This document shows, one piece after another, positions 11,917-24,853 of a stretch of 64,000 bases of DNA (within the stretch, counting starts at the first letter, position 1; each line of letters starts with the position of its first letter). The DNA comes from Paramarasmius palmivorus (lineage: Eukaryota > Basidiomycota > Agaricomycetes > Agaricales > Marasmiaceae). The DNA lies in NCBI GenBank assembly GCA_037176845.1, contig JAYKXP010000071.1, positions 239,662 to 303,661 of the forward strand, written 5' to 3'. Under the pieces are notes generated by a model that did not search any database, was not told the DNA's origin, and worked only from the letters and a program-made list of their open reading frames with translations. A program made the position numbers and the translations under genes.

Positions 11917-12750
11917 TCTATCGTCCTAGTACATCGAGCTCGTCTTCAGGCTAACTAGCGGACAGTTTGAAAGAAGACACAGCAGTTGCACAGCGGACGA
12001 GTAACAGAATAGAGACCAGTGTATTCTCCAACAGCGTTATTACGCGTTAAAAGGGTCTCGATAAACCTAGGTAATCCAAGCTCTCAGTCTCGTGTGTTGT
12101 GTAGAACTAAACGCATCATACTGACCTTCCTACCACGCTAGCTCGTGCCATCGAAAACGTGCCAGACGTCAGATCGCATTCCACGGAAGCTACACGCGCC
12201 TTCAGTTTCCTTGGATCAATATGCCAGTATCACGGTAGGCACAGTGTGGTGCTCACTGCTTGCAGTACTAGTAGTTGAGGAAGATGCAGAAATTATCCCG
12301 GTCCGGTTTTCTTCTTACCGCGACCTTCTCTAACCTTCTCTTTCCCACACACTCAGCGTAACGTTCAACATTTTGGTTATCATGTTGATGAGGACCTTTG
12401 AGGCTTGCTCTACACATCCAGGCATGTCCCTGTTTACTTTCTTGAACACTGTAACATTTCATACTCATAAATGTAACCGTTTTCACAGGAAATTTTATGC
12501 TCGAGCGGCAAAAACACACACATTGATCTTCGGAGCTCACGTTGTAATAAAAAAAGCTCGAGGTGCCTTGATAGAAAATGGAGAAGGTTGCAAGAGTGTA
12601 TGTAAGGGTGAAGAAAACATGAGCTTGCTTCATAATTTGTGAGTGGTCGACTACCCCAATGCGACTGGCATTCATGTTTTCCTTCAGCAAACTGCAAGCA
12701 TGTTCAATGTTGAGGTTCTAGCGCGGCTGTCCTATTGATCTTCCATTCCC
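11917..12750. other. Intergenic region, no gene recognised
   Basis: Overlapping open frames on both strands at 12268-12700 have no domain or splice support. I see nothing else that can be assigned. Confidence 0.5.
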
Positions 12751-13275
12751 TCAATGCCACCTCCTCATAGGTTTGCTATGGGTCCTAGGAGTATAATCCC
12801 TCTCCGGTGGACCTCTAGGGACTTCCCAACACGTCGCTCTCGCCCAGGGATCAGCAAAGCATGGCCTTCCATCTCGTGTCCCTGCCATCTCCACTTCAAC
12901 CGAGGCTAATCTTGGATCCTGCCATGTCCTCGTCCCCGTAACATGGTCGATAAAAAAGAGGCGGTTCTCCTTATCAAACTGCACTCCCCAACCAGCCGGT
13001 AGTGGTACCCAGGGCTGTAACAACCTCGGGTCGATCCACGTCGTTGTTCTCGTGTTATGGTCGACAAAATATGCATGACCTTCCCTGGTCATTCGTTGTT
13101 CCCAGCCGGGTGGAAGGGGTGCTCTGGAATCGAGGGGTAGTGAACGGGGGTCTACCCAAGTAGATGTTCGGGCGCTGTGGTTGATGTAGTAGAATTCGCG
13201 ACTTCGTGGGTCGAAATGCTCTTCCCAACCGCGTGGCAATGGCTTGTTACTCCAGGGCTGATATTTGGCATTCAT
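12751..13275 (-). CDS. Tandem WW-domain protein
   Basis: Single-exon frame of 174 residues from the first in-frame ATG (context CACAATGA); the frame stays open further upstream to 13428 but without another ATG. Three WW domains are clear: residues about 13-44 ([11 protein letters not shown]...YYINH...TSTWVDP), 54-85 (LPPGWEQR...[15 protein letters not shown]) and 93-124 (LPAGWGVQ...[15 protein letters not shown]). Each keeps both signature tryptophans and the terminal proline. A fourth, degenerate unit follows ([18 protein letters not shown]), missing the first tryptophan. The repeats resemble those of NEDD4/Rsp5-type ubiquitin ligases, which bind PPxY peptides, but there is no HECT or C2 domain here. 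It may be an adaptor, or a fragment of a ligase gene that now stands alone. Confidence 0.7.
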   Translation of the reverse strand: MNAKYQPWSNKPLPRGWEEHFDPRSREFYYINHSARTSTWVDPRSLPLDSRAPLPPGWEQRMTREGHAYFVDHNTRTTTWIDPRLLQPWVPLPAGWGVQFDKENRLFFIDHVTGTRTWQDPRLASVEVEMAGTRDGRPCFADPWARATCWEVPRGPPERDYTPRTHSKPMRRWH

Positions 13276-13428
13276 TGTGGATGATATAGCTGTTTGTGTT
13301 GTGGGTACGGTAATTGGTGGAATCCAGTGATTTGAAAGAGACTGGTATGCCTTGGCTTTTATTATGCAGCGGTCTCCCGTACTGATGGTTTGATTCAGCG
13401 CTCGATATGCAACATCACGACTGTGCAA

Positions 13429-14780
13429 CCGTAGTGATGTTATCCAGCGTTGCGGTGCCTATGTTACGCAGCTCGGGAACACGGGTTCTGAACTTCGAGA
13501 TATAGACGGCCTGATACCCATAAAACACTCGCGTTAAACCCATCGGCGACTGGTTCACCGCTGAACTGGATTGTTCTGACAGAACATCAAACAGGTTCTA
13601 GCTCTGCACCGGTGCCCTTTACCTCTCATTATGGTCCCTGGCATCGCAGTGACCTCAGCTGGACCAGTTGCTCACTCCAGCCTTGTTGGTCAAACCAGCC
13701 TCCCGAATGCACCATGCCCGTGGTTGGTTTAGAAGCTGATCAGCTCTTCGTATCTTCCTCGTGGGATCAATTCCTCATGGTATCACAGTGTGGGCTAGAC
13801 TATTGGAAACGTACATTCGCCGGATTTCCGGTTTCAATTGCTTTGGCCAAGTATCCATCATCAATACGTGCTACACGTTACATCTCATTCACTGAGCATG
13901 TCTCACGACCTCTCTTTCCAGCCATCATCTCACTCCCAAGCGCGATGCCGCCTGCAACTGGACCCAGATATCACGTCAGCGTACACTACTCCTTCTCAGA
14001 TCTTTCACTGCCGTCTCTTATCACCCTCGAACTACCGAGGCATGTTTTCGGCGAAATGTTGGACGTGACTCTCGTTCATGTTCCTTCCATGATCCAGGTG
14101 ACGCAAGTTCCACTTGCAGGATGTGCTCGGAAGCCCTTGAGTCTCCTGCACCAGTGCTCCGACTGCTTGGGGTTGGGATCAGATAGCCCGCGAAACCTGA
14201 TTTGCCTTGTAATTGTCACTGCTTACCGCTCCGATCTCCTTTTACCGCCGTTTGGGCGTATAGCGCGCGCGAAGCGCTTCATCCTGAATTTCAAGACCTA
14301 TGCCAATCCGTATCGATATAGCACAGCTGAAGGGGCTTTAGGAAGAGTTAGACGCTCGAAGGTAAGCGCCTGCTGCATTGGAAGTCTTTTCTGGACTTGG
14401 CGTATCGTTCTAGCAAGTCGCGCCCTTTTCAGATATCACAAAGGGGTGGCAGGCCATGGAGATCATGGAGGCGTGGGTACTCTATGGGTTCATTGTTCTG
14501 TTTTATTACTTGAGTAACAAAGACAAGGAACTCGTGGTAGACGGTTGCTCGACATCTTCTCCTGCTACCACCACATCCAAGACCTTGCCGCTTCCTCTTC
14601 TCTATCCACCAACTCTCTTTCCGAGGAACTATTCGCTTCACGTTAACGACGCCCTCACAACATTCGTTGTTCCCTCTTTCAGAGTTGACTCCTCTCTGAA
14701 AGTACTTCATTCGCCTTGTACATCTCGTGGTTGTGTTTCGAAAACACACAAAACATTGCCACTCAGTCTCGAAGCTTGTC
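13429..14780. other. Intergenic region with one long unassigned open frame
   Basis: A frame on the plus strand stays open from 13612 to 14517 (about 300 codons, first ATG in frame at 13711). It has hydrophobic and leucine-rich patches but no motif I recognise, and it starts from a non-ATG codon. It could be part of an unrecognised gene or chance. Nothing else is seen before the F-box gene. Confidence 0.35.
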
Positions 14781-16622
14781 ATGGAACGCACAACGTTGAA
14801 TAGATCTGTCACCGTATGTCTGCCTTTCATTGTGGCTGATTGTTTCTGAACATTAGTTCACTAGCCCTTGATCGACCTCTATCTCTCCATACGTTCCTTC
14901 ACTTTCCCGGTATCAGATGCGTCGGCGGTAGCACGCCTTGACAAATACATCAAAGAAAGACCAGGAAACTATCATTGCCCCTTGGAACACGAAAAAACGA
15001 CGCTCGATTCCCTCTTGAAGGAAGCAGAGGCAGAGCTCACTCCCCCACGACATGAATGCGACGTCAATTCGCTCGCTTCTATACATGCCATGCGACACCG
15101 CTGGAGAGAAGCAGCTCTGGTATTTTTGAAGGATAGAGTTCGTGGGATGACCAAGCCGTCTATTCGAATACTCCCAGACGAGTTGCTATTATGGATTTTC
15201 CACATGTGCATCGAGAGTCCCGTCGAGGATGACTCGAGACCTCATTCGCAACCAGGAGGCACATCGGTTACGATCATCTTAAGCCGAGTTTGCTCTCGCT
15301 GGAGAGCCTTAACTCTATCGGAGCCTTCCTTATGGACAACCATCCAAACAGACTTCCAAGGAAGCTCCCTAGTCGGCATCGAAGCCATTGAGGAGCGAAC
15401 CTATGCACTCATCAAATGCTGTGTTGCAAGGTCAGAAAACAAACCTCTGCACATTCATTTCGATATCTCCCGCCTCGGGCACGGTGACCTAGCATCAGGC
15501 TTACATCGCCGCACGTTGGCCGAGATCATCAAACATGCATATCGATGGAAAGACGCCTTTGTTCAGCTCGAGGGCGGGGATATCATAGACTTACCCCACT
15601 CCCTACCCGTACTAGAGTCATTGCGAATTCGTCGGTCACACATTGGGCGCCCACCTCCGGTCGTATCAGGATCCCACATAATCGATACTCCACGGCTTAG
15701 GGAGCTCGAAATCCATGTGAGCGACGTGGAAAACCACATTTTGTCAAGATTAAACACTCGTCACTTGATTCGACTTACACTCACCCAGTACCACTTCAGT
15801 GCTCTGCCTCAGATCTTGGGGAGTATACCATCCCTTGTAGAGGTCAAGCTACAAAAGTGTCGGTTGCTACCGACATATACTTCCCTTACAAGCCAGATTA
15901 TCACTTCCCACATACGCACTCTGCATATGAACCACTTTTGCGGTTCCACGGAATACTTGTTCCGCTCTCTCACACTGCCCTCACTCACTTCTCTACATAT
16001 TGCAGCATACGATGCGACTGGTGGAGTTGGCCGAGACCGTTCTGTCCTCATCGAATTTCTCCGTCGTTCACGACCTCCGCTCACTGAGCTGGTACTACAA
16101 TCAATCCCCTTTCCACCTGAGGATCTGGCTGTTGTCCTTGGCCTTTTCCCATCCATTACCAAGCTTGGTCTCGGAAACCACAGTTACGGAAGCGAGAACG
16201 AAGATGCTGCCGTTGCCAACGAAGCTTTATTCGCAAGGCTAAAGGTCAACCTCAGCACTCCGCCACACAATCCCGAGGATCTCTTCCTTCCAAATCTTTC
16301 CAGCCTCGCGCTCAACACTGTCGATCGTCCTGTGGCCTGGAGTGCGCTTTATGAAATGGCCCAGTCTAGATGTCAGAGCGACGGAGCGGGCCGGTTGCAC
16401 TCCTTGCAGGTAATGTGTCAGAAGGAACGAGTGGACGAGGGGTATCACGAGCGCCTTTCCGAACTCGATGAAATGGGTCTGGAGTATAATCTTGCTTCGT
16501 GGACTCGCTGGAATCCATATCCAGGTGTATTTCACGACGGTAGATTCAAAGAATATGAATGTGTCAGACCCCCAGATGACTGGTATGGAATCCTCTACCT
16601 ATATCTCGATAGTTTTTGCTGA
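14781..16622 (+). CDS. F-box protein with leucine-rich C-terminal region, diverged member
   Basis: Two exons: 14781-14813 (MERTTLNRSVT) and 14865-16622, joined at a GTATGT...CTAG intron, giving about 596 residues. Order of parts: N-terminal region, a helical segment (SLLKEAEAEL), then KPSIRILPDELLLWIFHMC, the F-box start, followed by LSRVCSRWRALTLSEPSLWTTI, which is diagnostic for this agaricomycete F-box family. The C-terminal two thirds have leucine-rich repeats (LPVLESLRIRR, RLRELEIHVSD, LPSLTSLHIAAYD). It presumably recruits substrates to an SCF ubiquitin ligase. It keeps the tiny first exon and phase-0 intron of the downstream array but lacks the CxxCH motif, so it is the most diverged member in the window. 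Confidence 0.75.
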
Positions 16623-19215
16623 TGACATTCTATTCCAGGATAGCCAATCTTTTTCGTCCTCTACCGCTACCACCAATTTTCGCCCCTAGACTCGCGGTTG
16701 GAAGCTATTTATAAAGAGGAAATTGCGTGCATGGCAGGACGAGTATGCGATAGACACATAGACTACAGACTTGGTAGAGATCACCGCCTAGATTACTTGT
16801 TATAACAGCTTTTGATTAGAAAATGCATTGTAATCCGAATAGTGCGCGAGAAGAATGGAGGCTGGGTGCAAGGCACTGGAACAATTGGCGCTTGGAATTC
16901 TTCCTTCTGTACTCCCACCACAATAAGTTGAATGACCTCTCGCTCAGACTCTACTAGCCCTAGTCAGTTCGATTGAAAGAGTGCAGGTGAGCCAGGGCAA
17001 TGTTCTACTCAGTCGCGGTTTACTGATCAACGGCCGCAACACTGGGCTGCAGGGCCATCCGACCATACGACCCCAGCGAAACGTTCTGAATCTTTCGCGT
17101 CAAGGAGATCTGGAACACACTCTTTCACAGAGATCTGACAACTTTCTTTCGCTGTATTTGGGTTTACATTCATCGAGCAGAGGAATAAGAGTAGTCGGGA
17201 CGAAAAGGCGTGTTGGTACCGGATCCTTACTCCCCGAGCTACTCGTTTTAACGATTCTTTGCTATAGCTAGCTTCTACTGCCCATACTTCTCGAATTCTT
17301 CAGGATCGATGTTTATTGGAATCGAATACTCCGGTGCCATATCGCTGCCATGGGTGGACCTCTGAATCGACACTCATTCTTGAAAACAGATAAACATGGA
17401 TTGGTGGAACCGTCACCCTTCAAACCTTCCGATATCACAACTTCCTTCACATATGTCGTTGACTTAAGGAAAGCTCACGGAGACCAGAACAGGCAAGTCA
17501 GAAGTGCACCTCTCTCAGAACACCTTGTGCTCATGAGCTTCTCTCTGCCAGGCCAACACTTCACCGTTCAACTTCGACATCAGGTTCTAGAACCCACAAG
17601 AATGCACCACTCTTGGCCATTCTTGCGAAGGACAGCGCTCGGGGGCAGTAGTCATCAACAGCTGCTGGCGTCCTGATTGTTTCCATCGTATCGTGCTTCG
17701 CTGACAGCTTGGCGCCGGCGTTTTCAGCGGCGCGTGCAACCCTAGCTCAGGAATCTGGATAAGACGAGTTTGGGCAATGCGCAGTTTGCTGCGCGTTGGA
17801 GGCAGGGTGATGCATGTCCAACTTCAAGGCAAGCGCTTGATCATCTTTTTGGGACATTGTCACTGATTGAGTGATAACAGCGGGAATGGGAGCGGGAGCG
17901 AGTTTGGGGCGCATCAACATCGACATCAGTGATAGTTGGATGTGTTCGGGTTCGACTCTCGAGCAAGGTTCTCTTCGGGTGCGGCGCGGGCAAATGTTAT
18001 TTTGGATTCCCCTGCTTCCTGCACATACGGCAGGCCCCTCTTCAGTGGCAAGGGTCCCGACACAGGCTTGGAAGGCTTGAGTTTTGTGCGGAGATGTGTC
18101 TAGCATCTCTGATGTCTGCTATTCTGCCTGATATACAGCCAGTTTACCTCCGCCGGATCGCCTTCCTCCGAAATGGTGCCTACCTCGATCCTTCGTTATC
18201 GACGCGTACCTATTGAATACTATCTCGAAGCGGCTTACCGATATGAACTCTCTTTGCGAGATTGTGCAATCCCATCTTATTACGACTCGACCTATCTAGG
18301 ACTTCAAGTCTCAAGTCGCAAGTTTCAAATCCTCAATACGAGTCGGGACAACGAGCGCCTCTGGTCAACATTCACGATCGCAGCTCAAAAAAGATCGCCG
18401 CCGGTGAGGAACGCCCGTGAATGTTGTCACCGTGAAAAGGATGTACGTACCTGAATTATATTCGTTGAATTCACGCTGACGGTCTTACTGAATTAGATTT
18501 ACACTCCAGGCCTCAGGCGTTGGACACTGCATGTTCAAGTCAAACTGAGAGGTTCTGCCAATCTCAAAACTTTCGATGACGAGCTATGTGTTACAGATTC
18601 GAGCTTATCATCGTTGGGCGCGTAATGATCGAGCAAAGCAATCGGCATCGCTCTGAAGATACCGCCGCACGACACCGAAGAGGGGTCCCAGACCGACGTG
18701 TTCAGTGTAAAACAAAGCTGCAATAAATTTCAATTTCTTTCAAAGCTGTTGTCGTCGGAGACCGGAGTCGATAGTGTCCGTCGTCCGTAATGATTACACA
18801 CGGATGACCGGATAAAAACACAGACCTTCTTACATCCATCCTTGCAATGGGCTACGATTCCTCTTACTTTTATTTGAGCCTTCTAGTGCGATTTCGAGCC
18901 TGAACACGATATGAAATATACTCATAACCGAGTGGAGTCTAGCAGGGCTGACGGTGACGGAATTGATACCGACCGGAGACCGGCGAGTGTAACCATCAAA
19001 TAAATGATGGGAGATTCTTGTCAGAAATTCCTTTTTTCTGTGGCATTTTCCCAGCCTCCGAAACTTGCTTCACTGACGCTATCATCCTCTCCCCTCGTTC
19101 GACGTCGTCCCTCCTTAATCCTCGTCCTCGTGGTGGAAAAGACCCTTTTTAGATTTTCTTTTGCAGAGAGGGCTGGCATCACTCTGAACGTCCAAGTTTT
19201 TCCAACAAATACACA
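16623..19215. other. Intergenic region of 2.6 kb, no gene recognised
   Basis: Several short open frames (16981-17271, 17350-17676, 17747-18106 minus, 18173-18454) were read; none shows a family motif, a signal sequence or convincing splice sites. The final 200 bases before 19216 are pyrimidine-rich and are the probable promoter and leader of SKN1-like gene A. Confidence 0.5.
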
Positions 19216-22000
19216 ATGGACCCACGATACCACGACCATGACGCCCAGGCGCCCTTGAATTCTTCACCCGACCCTTATACACCTGTCTCGCCAGGTCTTC
19301 CTCATCGCCAGGACAGCTCGTCCAGTTTGCAGCCTCATAACCCCTTTTCAGGCGGTTCTAGACAACCCAGTCTCCAGCACTCACCCTCAACATCATCCAT
19401 GCCAGGTTCAACTCTGAGCCCCAAGGGTTCCATGCTTCTCTACAGGTTCGCCGGAGAAGAAGAACTTCGCCAAACATTCAGCAATAGGAATTCAGCAACG
19501 TCCAATTACTCCGATACCCACATTCTTCTTCCAACCAGAAATGGTTCGAACCGTTCGTCGGGTCAATCATTCGGTTTTGGTGACGATGTTGATCACAAAT
19601 ATCCTATATCTCATCACGCTGCTTCGAGGAGCTCGTCTCCAGCTCCCCTCTCCCCCAATCTCGGTCCCCATGCAGCACTCGTCACTGCGCCAAGCTCATC
19701 CTCTACCATATCAGGATCAGTGCCGAGAGGTCTGATTCCCTATGTCTACGACCCAGCAACCGAATCGCAGCTACCTGACGACGACGAGGACATCTTACAC
19801 GACCCCAAAGCGTCGCCGGAAAAGGTCAAAAAGCTCTACGCACCCGGTGGTCTTTTGTACAACAACGGCAAGGGAAAGAAGTCGACCGGTATCTGGACAT
19901 TACGAGGTTTCTCCAATATTGGATTTGTCGTGTTTTTAGTAGCTGCAATCGTGGCCTTGTTCTTGGTGTACCCTGTCATCAATTCGTTCATGAACAAGGC
20001 AAGACAAGCAACGATTGACGGGAACATTCGGTGAGTTATGGAAGTTCTTATCCTAGGCTGGCGTCTTCTGATCATGTTGGTTGTAAAAGGGTAAATGCTA
20101 CTGGCCAAGTCCCGATATTGAACGGCGTGCGCGACCTCATTGATACAGACACTCCAGAATCCGCCAAAACTCGTACTGGATTCGACGGACAAGAATATGA
20201 CCTTGTCTTTTCCGACGAATTTACAAGAGAAGGCCGGACGTTTTACCCTGGTGATGATCCCTTCTTCGAGGCGATGGATATCTGGTACGGTGTCACGCAC
20301 GACAAGGAGTGGTATGACCCACAACAGGTCATCACAAGAGACGGAGCCATGGTTATCACTATGGATAGCGCTGACACAATTCAGCCCCATTTGACACCAG
20401 GTTTGTAGTCTTCGACATAGAAGTGAAGGAAAAAAGACTGATTGCTCGTAGGTTCTACCGCGCCGTTTACCATCGAGGAAAATCACAATCTGACATACAG
20501 GAGTGGAATGGTTCAGACTTGGAACAAGTTCTGTTTTAGCAGTACGTTCGCTGGGCTAGCTTTCACGGCTGGAGACTGATCACCTTCCCTAGGTGGTTAC
20601 ATTGAAGTCTCGGTTCAACTACCTGCACCAGGTCCAACGGCCCAAGGATATTGGCCTGGTGTTTGGACGATGGGAAATCTTGGCCGCGCTGGTTACAGAG
20701 CAACAACCGATGGCATGTGGCCGTATTCGTAAGTGTTTCATCTTGCTTTAGCTGCGGAGCTTTGTTGAACCTGAATCGTCATCAGGTACGATGAATGCGA
20801 CGTTGGAACATTCCCCAATCAGACCGCCAAGGATAACACACCTGCCGCAGCCGTATTCTCTGAAAAATCCTGGGACGAGTACGATAAGAAGCTTAGTGTT
20901 TTGAACGGTCAACGATTGAGGTGGGTTGTTCTCCTTACGAGTTCGAGATGTGACTCTGATGTCCTGCTCTAGTTCATGTACATGTCCCAACCAAGACCAC
21001 CCCGGCCCTTGGGGGAAGATGGATAGTGGCAGCAACCGTTATCGTGGTCGCGGTGCACCTGAAATCGATATTATCGAAGTTCAACGGGACAACAACATTC
21101 TTATCGGAAACGTTGCCAGTCAGAGTGCACAGTTTGCGCCGTTTACCCATGATTACACGTTCAATGATGTGAGACCTTTCTTACTCTGTTGCCTCTATGA
21201 CCTAACTAGGTTCTCTAGGACCCCAGTGTCTATATCATCCACAACTCCAGTACAACGTATCCCAACACGTATACCGGTTCTCCTCTTCAACAGGCTGTTT
21301 CTGCACTGAGTAAGGTCCCTGATGATGGCTTCGATATTCCGGGTGGACGATATGTCACTTATGGTCAGTTCCTTTATTCAATCTCTATTTTCTGCTCTCA
21401 TCTTGCGCTACAGGTTTTGAATACTACGCAAAACCCAACGACCGTGACAATTCCTTTGTGACATGGCAAATCGATGGCAAGCCTACTGTCACATTTAAAC
21501 CTGGAGCTACACCTCCCGATAAAGGTCCAGGTGGTAGTATGGTCGGACAGAGAATCGTACCCGAGGAACCTCTGTATGCTATCATTAACATGGGTATCTC
21601 GGGTAAGTTGTCGTTTTCGCGGGCATTTAGTACTATTGCTGATCATTACTTCGTAGATGGCTGGACACAGATTCAATACGACACGCTACAGTTCCCCGCA
21701 GAGATGAAGATTGACTATGTCCGTATATACCAACGGAAAGGGGAAACGAATGTTGGATGTGATCCACCAGATTATCCGACTACGCAGTATATCCAGGACC
21801 ATTTGGATCAGTATATGAGTATGTGGCGGTTCATGCTGTCGACGGCTTTAGGCTGACGCGCTTCTCTCCTTCCTAGACAGGGATCTCATGGCATGGGACT
21901 ATGCCAAATACGGAAAAGTCAACAACAGGCTGGTATGTACCAACGCCTTTTGCTCGCCTACTCGGTTGCTGACTGTCACTTCCAGTACGATGGGTGTTAG
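19216..22000 (+). CDS. SKN1/KRE6-type beta-glucan synthesis protein, gene A
   Basis: Type II membrane protein with a GH16-like lumenal domain; the family is needed for beta-1,6-glucan assembly in the fungal wall. Exon 1 (19216-20030) encodes a Ser/Pro-rich cytoplasmic tail, the conserved [11 protein letters not shown] and [12 protein letters not shown] blocks, and one transmembrane helix (about residues 233-256). About eight short exons follow, carrying [12 protein letters not shown], the [15 protein letters not shown] block and the catalytic signature EIDIIE at 21061-21078, with both acidic residues present. The end is spliced as [16 protein letters not shown]...NNRL-YDGC-stop at 21998-22000. 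It appears intact. A paralogue on the opposite strand lies at 32.1-35.0 kb. Confidence 0.9.
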
Positions 22001-22632
22001 AAGCCAGCAGTAAAAACTTGGTCGCTTATGGTTATGTTCCAATCCTACTACATTATCTCGGTGTTTTGCCCACCTCTCTGCTCCCCCACGCATTATCTCG
22101 CTTACCTACCTACCTCAACACCCCCATATCACCCGCTGCCAAATCTTAGACAAACCGTAATCTCGTCGAGCATCACTATCGTTTTTGGTAAACCTCCAAT
22201 CGTTGATTTCTTGTTTCTTACCTTATCGTACATATTCTTACTTGACGGGTCGGATTTGCAGCGCAATCGGACATTATTTTTCGTATTGGTTTAGTTTGTT
22301 TTTTGTTTTAGTTTTTCTTATGGAGTACAGTTGCTTGCTGTATACATTAACGAATATTTATGAGGCTGCTTCTGAGATTCAGGCGGCGGCGGGTTATGGT
22401 ACGTAGAAAGGATTGTTAATGTAGTCTTTCTTTGCGTGTGGGACGTTGGGGGCGTAGACGGTGGTGATTCCTTCCCCTGAGGTTGGCAAGAGGAATACTT
22501 ACATATAGTACTTGAGCTTGATGATGTGAAGAAAGGCAACGGTGGTAGCTAAGAAGTACGTAATGCAGTCCCTCAGCTTGAAAGCTTGAACGTTGAAACG
22601 TTTCTGCTAACCACGACCATCCCGTCAACATC
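22001..22632. other. 3' flank of SKN1-like gene A and promoter of the next F-box gene
   Basis: Pyrimidine-rich sequence without a supported gene; probably the 3' untranslated region, then the upstream region of the F-box gene at 22633. Confidence 0.5.
22604..22620 (+). promoter_or_regulatory. Shared upstream box CTGCTAACCACGACCAT
   Basis: This 17-base block occurs just before the start of four F-box genes of the array (here, 27208-27224, 29498-29514 and, with one change, 40380-40364 on the minus strand). It could be a regulatory site or part of the 5' leader retained by duplication. Confidence 0.45.
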
Positions 22633-24387
22633 ATGACTGAAGGAACTGAGATGTACACCTTCAACGTTCAAGAGGTTAGAAAATGACAAACGTTCCCCGT
22701 ATTTTCTCTTCTGACGCATTACTTACACGCCCAGTCGCCCATCGAGCTCTGCACCAAATGCCATTCTTCATTTCCTGCCCCCGACGATTTTGTATTCGAC
22801 AAGGTTCTCGAGCACATCCATAGAAAGTCTCCAAACGATTTTTGTCACGCCCACGAAGTGCCGATTTTCGAACCCCTCTTGAAAGAAGCAGAAGATCGGC
22901 TTTCTTCCTACGACGCAACACTCGACCGACTACAGGGTACTCTCAAAAGGCTGCAGCGACAGAGAAGCGATCTATGGAGGTTAAAGGAACAGCTTCGGGG
23001 ATTGATAAAGCCATCGGTCCGTCGCTTGCCTGCCGAGGTGTTGTTGCACATCTTCTCTCTGTGCGAGGATCCCGAATGGGGCCCCACCCAATGCGACGCA
23101 TCACTCATCCTCAGCCACGTCTGCGCTCCTTGGAGATCCATGATCTTCTCCGAACCTAGCCTTTGGACGGATATATTCGTTGACTTTGGTCCCCGAGACG
23201 ACAACGCCATTGCAGAACGTGCCCTCGCCTTCCTCCGGCTTTGTCTTGACAAGTCAAGGGCAAGGCCACTTTGTGTGGATTTCGAGACACCCGATAATGG
23301 TTATGGGTCACAACCGGGGTATCGCAACTCTGACGACAAATGGGTACTCTATCCGAAGAGCTTGCACCGACCTTGCTTGGAGGAAGTGTGTAAACACAGT
23401 AACCGCTGGAAATCCGCAACATTGGGCATTCATGGCTGCGACAATCTTGAATTTGCTGATACCATGCCGTATTTGGAGGTTCTCAAGGTCGAACGGGCTA
23501 CGACTCGAAGCTCCGACGAGCCATGGCCAAAGACGTGTTTCCCAAGGATATCTTCCCCACACCTATACGAACTCACCATCAAAGACAACACGGAAGACAA
23601 CTCCAACTTGTCCGTGCAGCTCGATACACGTGCTCTGTGCGACTTTACGACCGACAATCGTAATGTGGATGCCATACTCGGTGTTCTTGCGAAATCACCA
23701 CAGTTGGAAACGGTAGAACTGCTCCTTCCTGAGGCTATGTTTTTGCCTTCCGAGTTCTTTGTCAGTCCCGGAGCCATCATGACGACTTCTAATATTCGTT
23801 CCCTGGAAGTTCATGGAAACAAATCTCTTTATGCTCTATTCAACTTCTTGCACCTCCCATCGTTGACCCTTCTCAAACTACCAGGCGAGCACGCTTTTCT
23901 ATCAGAACTTCACGGTTCCTCGGCTTTGGTCGACCTCTTGCGACGATCGCAACCTCCCTTGGACACATTGGACATTCGAAGCATGTCTTTTCTCTTAGAC
24001 GAGCTAAGAGAAATTTTGGAACTCTGTCCTTCTATTACGACACTCTACCTGAGCGGTTGTTGCAACTCGCCCTTTCCCGAGCAGCGAGTGTCGAGATTCT
24101 TGTCGCAATTGCTCACGGTGTCAGCGTCCACTCCCCTCCTTCCAAACTTGTCCGACCTTATGCTCTACGATGTTACGGACATTGACGTTGACATGCTCGT
24201 TACGATGTTGGAGTCTAGGCAGAATTGGAGACGGCCTGGCGGGATCGACTCGGATTCGGAGCAGGAACAGCACTTTGAGTTTGAGTTGAAGTACTCTAGA
24301 TCTCTTGAGGACAGTGACGAGGAACGTTTGGTTGGGCTTTCGAATGAAAGGATGACAGTGACCCTCAGTCGCAGTCATGGAGGTTGA
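22633..24387 (+). CDS. F-box/coiled-coil/LRR protein, array member 2
   Basis: Exon 1 is 22633-22674 and exon 2 is 22735-24387, about 564 residues. Paralogues suggest the ancestral start is the second in-frame ATG at 22651 (MYTFNVQE), but the first ATG at 22633 is in frame and simply adds six residues. Parts in order: PIELCTKCHSSFP (a CxxCH pair), EPLLKEAEDRLSSYDATL leading into a coiled coil, KPSVRRLPAEVLLHIFSLC (F-box start), LILSHVCAPWRSMIFSEPSLWTDI, and then leucine-rich repeats ending in the family tail GLSNERMTVT. Likely an SCF adaptor; substrate unknown. Its 3' flank is shared with the member at 29536. Confidence 0.8.
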
Positions 24388-24853
24388 TGGTGTTTGATGT
24401 TTGGCTGGCGGTTTGGACGCTTTAGACAATTGAAATTGTATTCATAGTCATAAATGATGTATAGCATACCTTACATGGGGGACTCGATTTGATCCACAGA
24501 GAAGAGATATTCGATGCATATTGGAGTCCATTGGCATAAGATAGCTGGAACGGGATCTGGACGTCATCTGAGGCTACAGCCACGCAACTCCACCATCGCA
24601 ACCATCGTACCGCTCTGCACTGAGTATTCTCGCAAATAGGTATAGCTTGGTCAAATGAGGAAGGAATCCATTGGGGACCTTACCAGCGCAGAGTCCTTAA
24701 TCGAGTCATGAGTCTTGCAAGCAGCAGTCCGTAGTATGTGAGCTCGAAATGTTTGGTAGAGAGTAATTCGGAGTGCACACGATATGTCGTGTCATAGGAG
24801 CCCAGTAAGAATCCATTTCGGATCGCCGACACACTCGATAGTATATATGTATA

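Noticed and set aside
13612..14517. 301-codon open frame
   Set aside because: It begins at a non-ATG codon, shows no recognisable domain, and could not be joined to plausible exons; kept only as a note in the intergenic entry.
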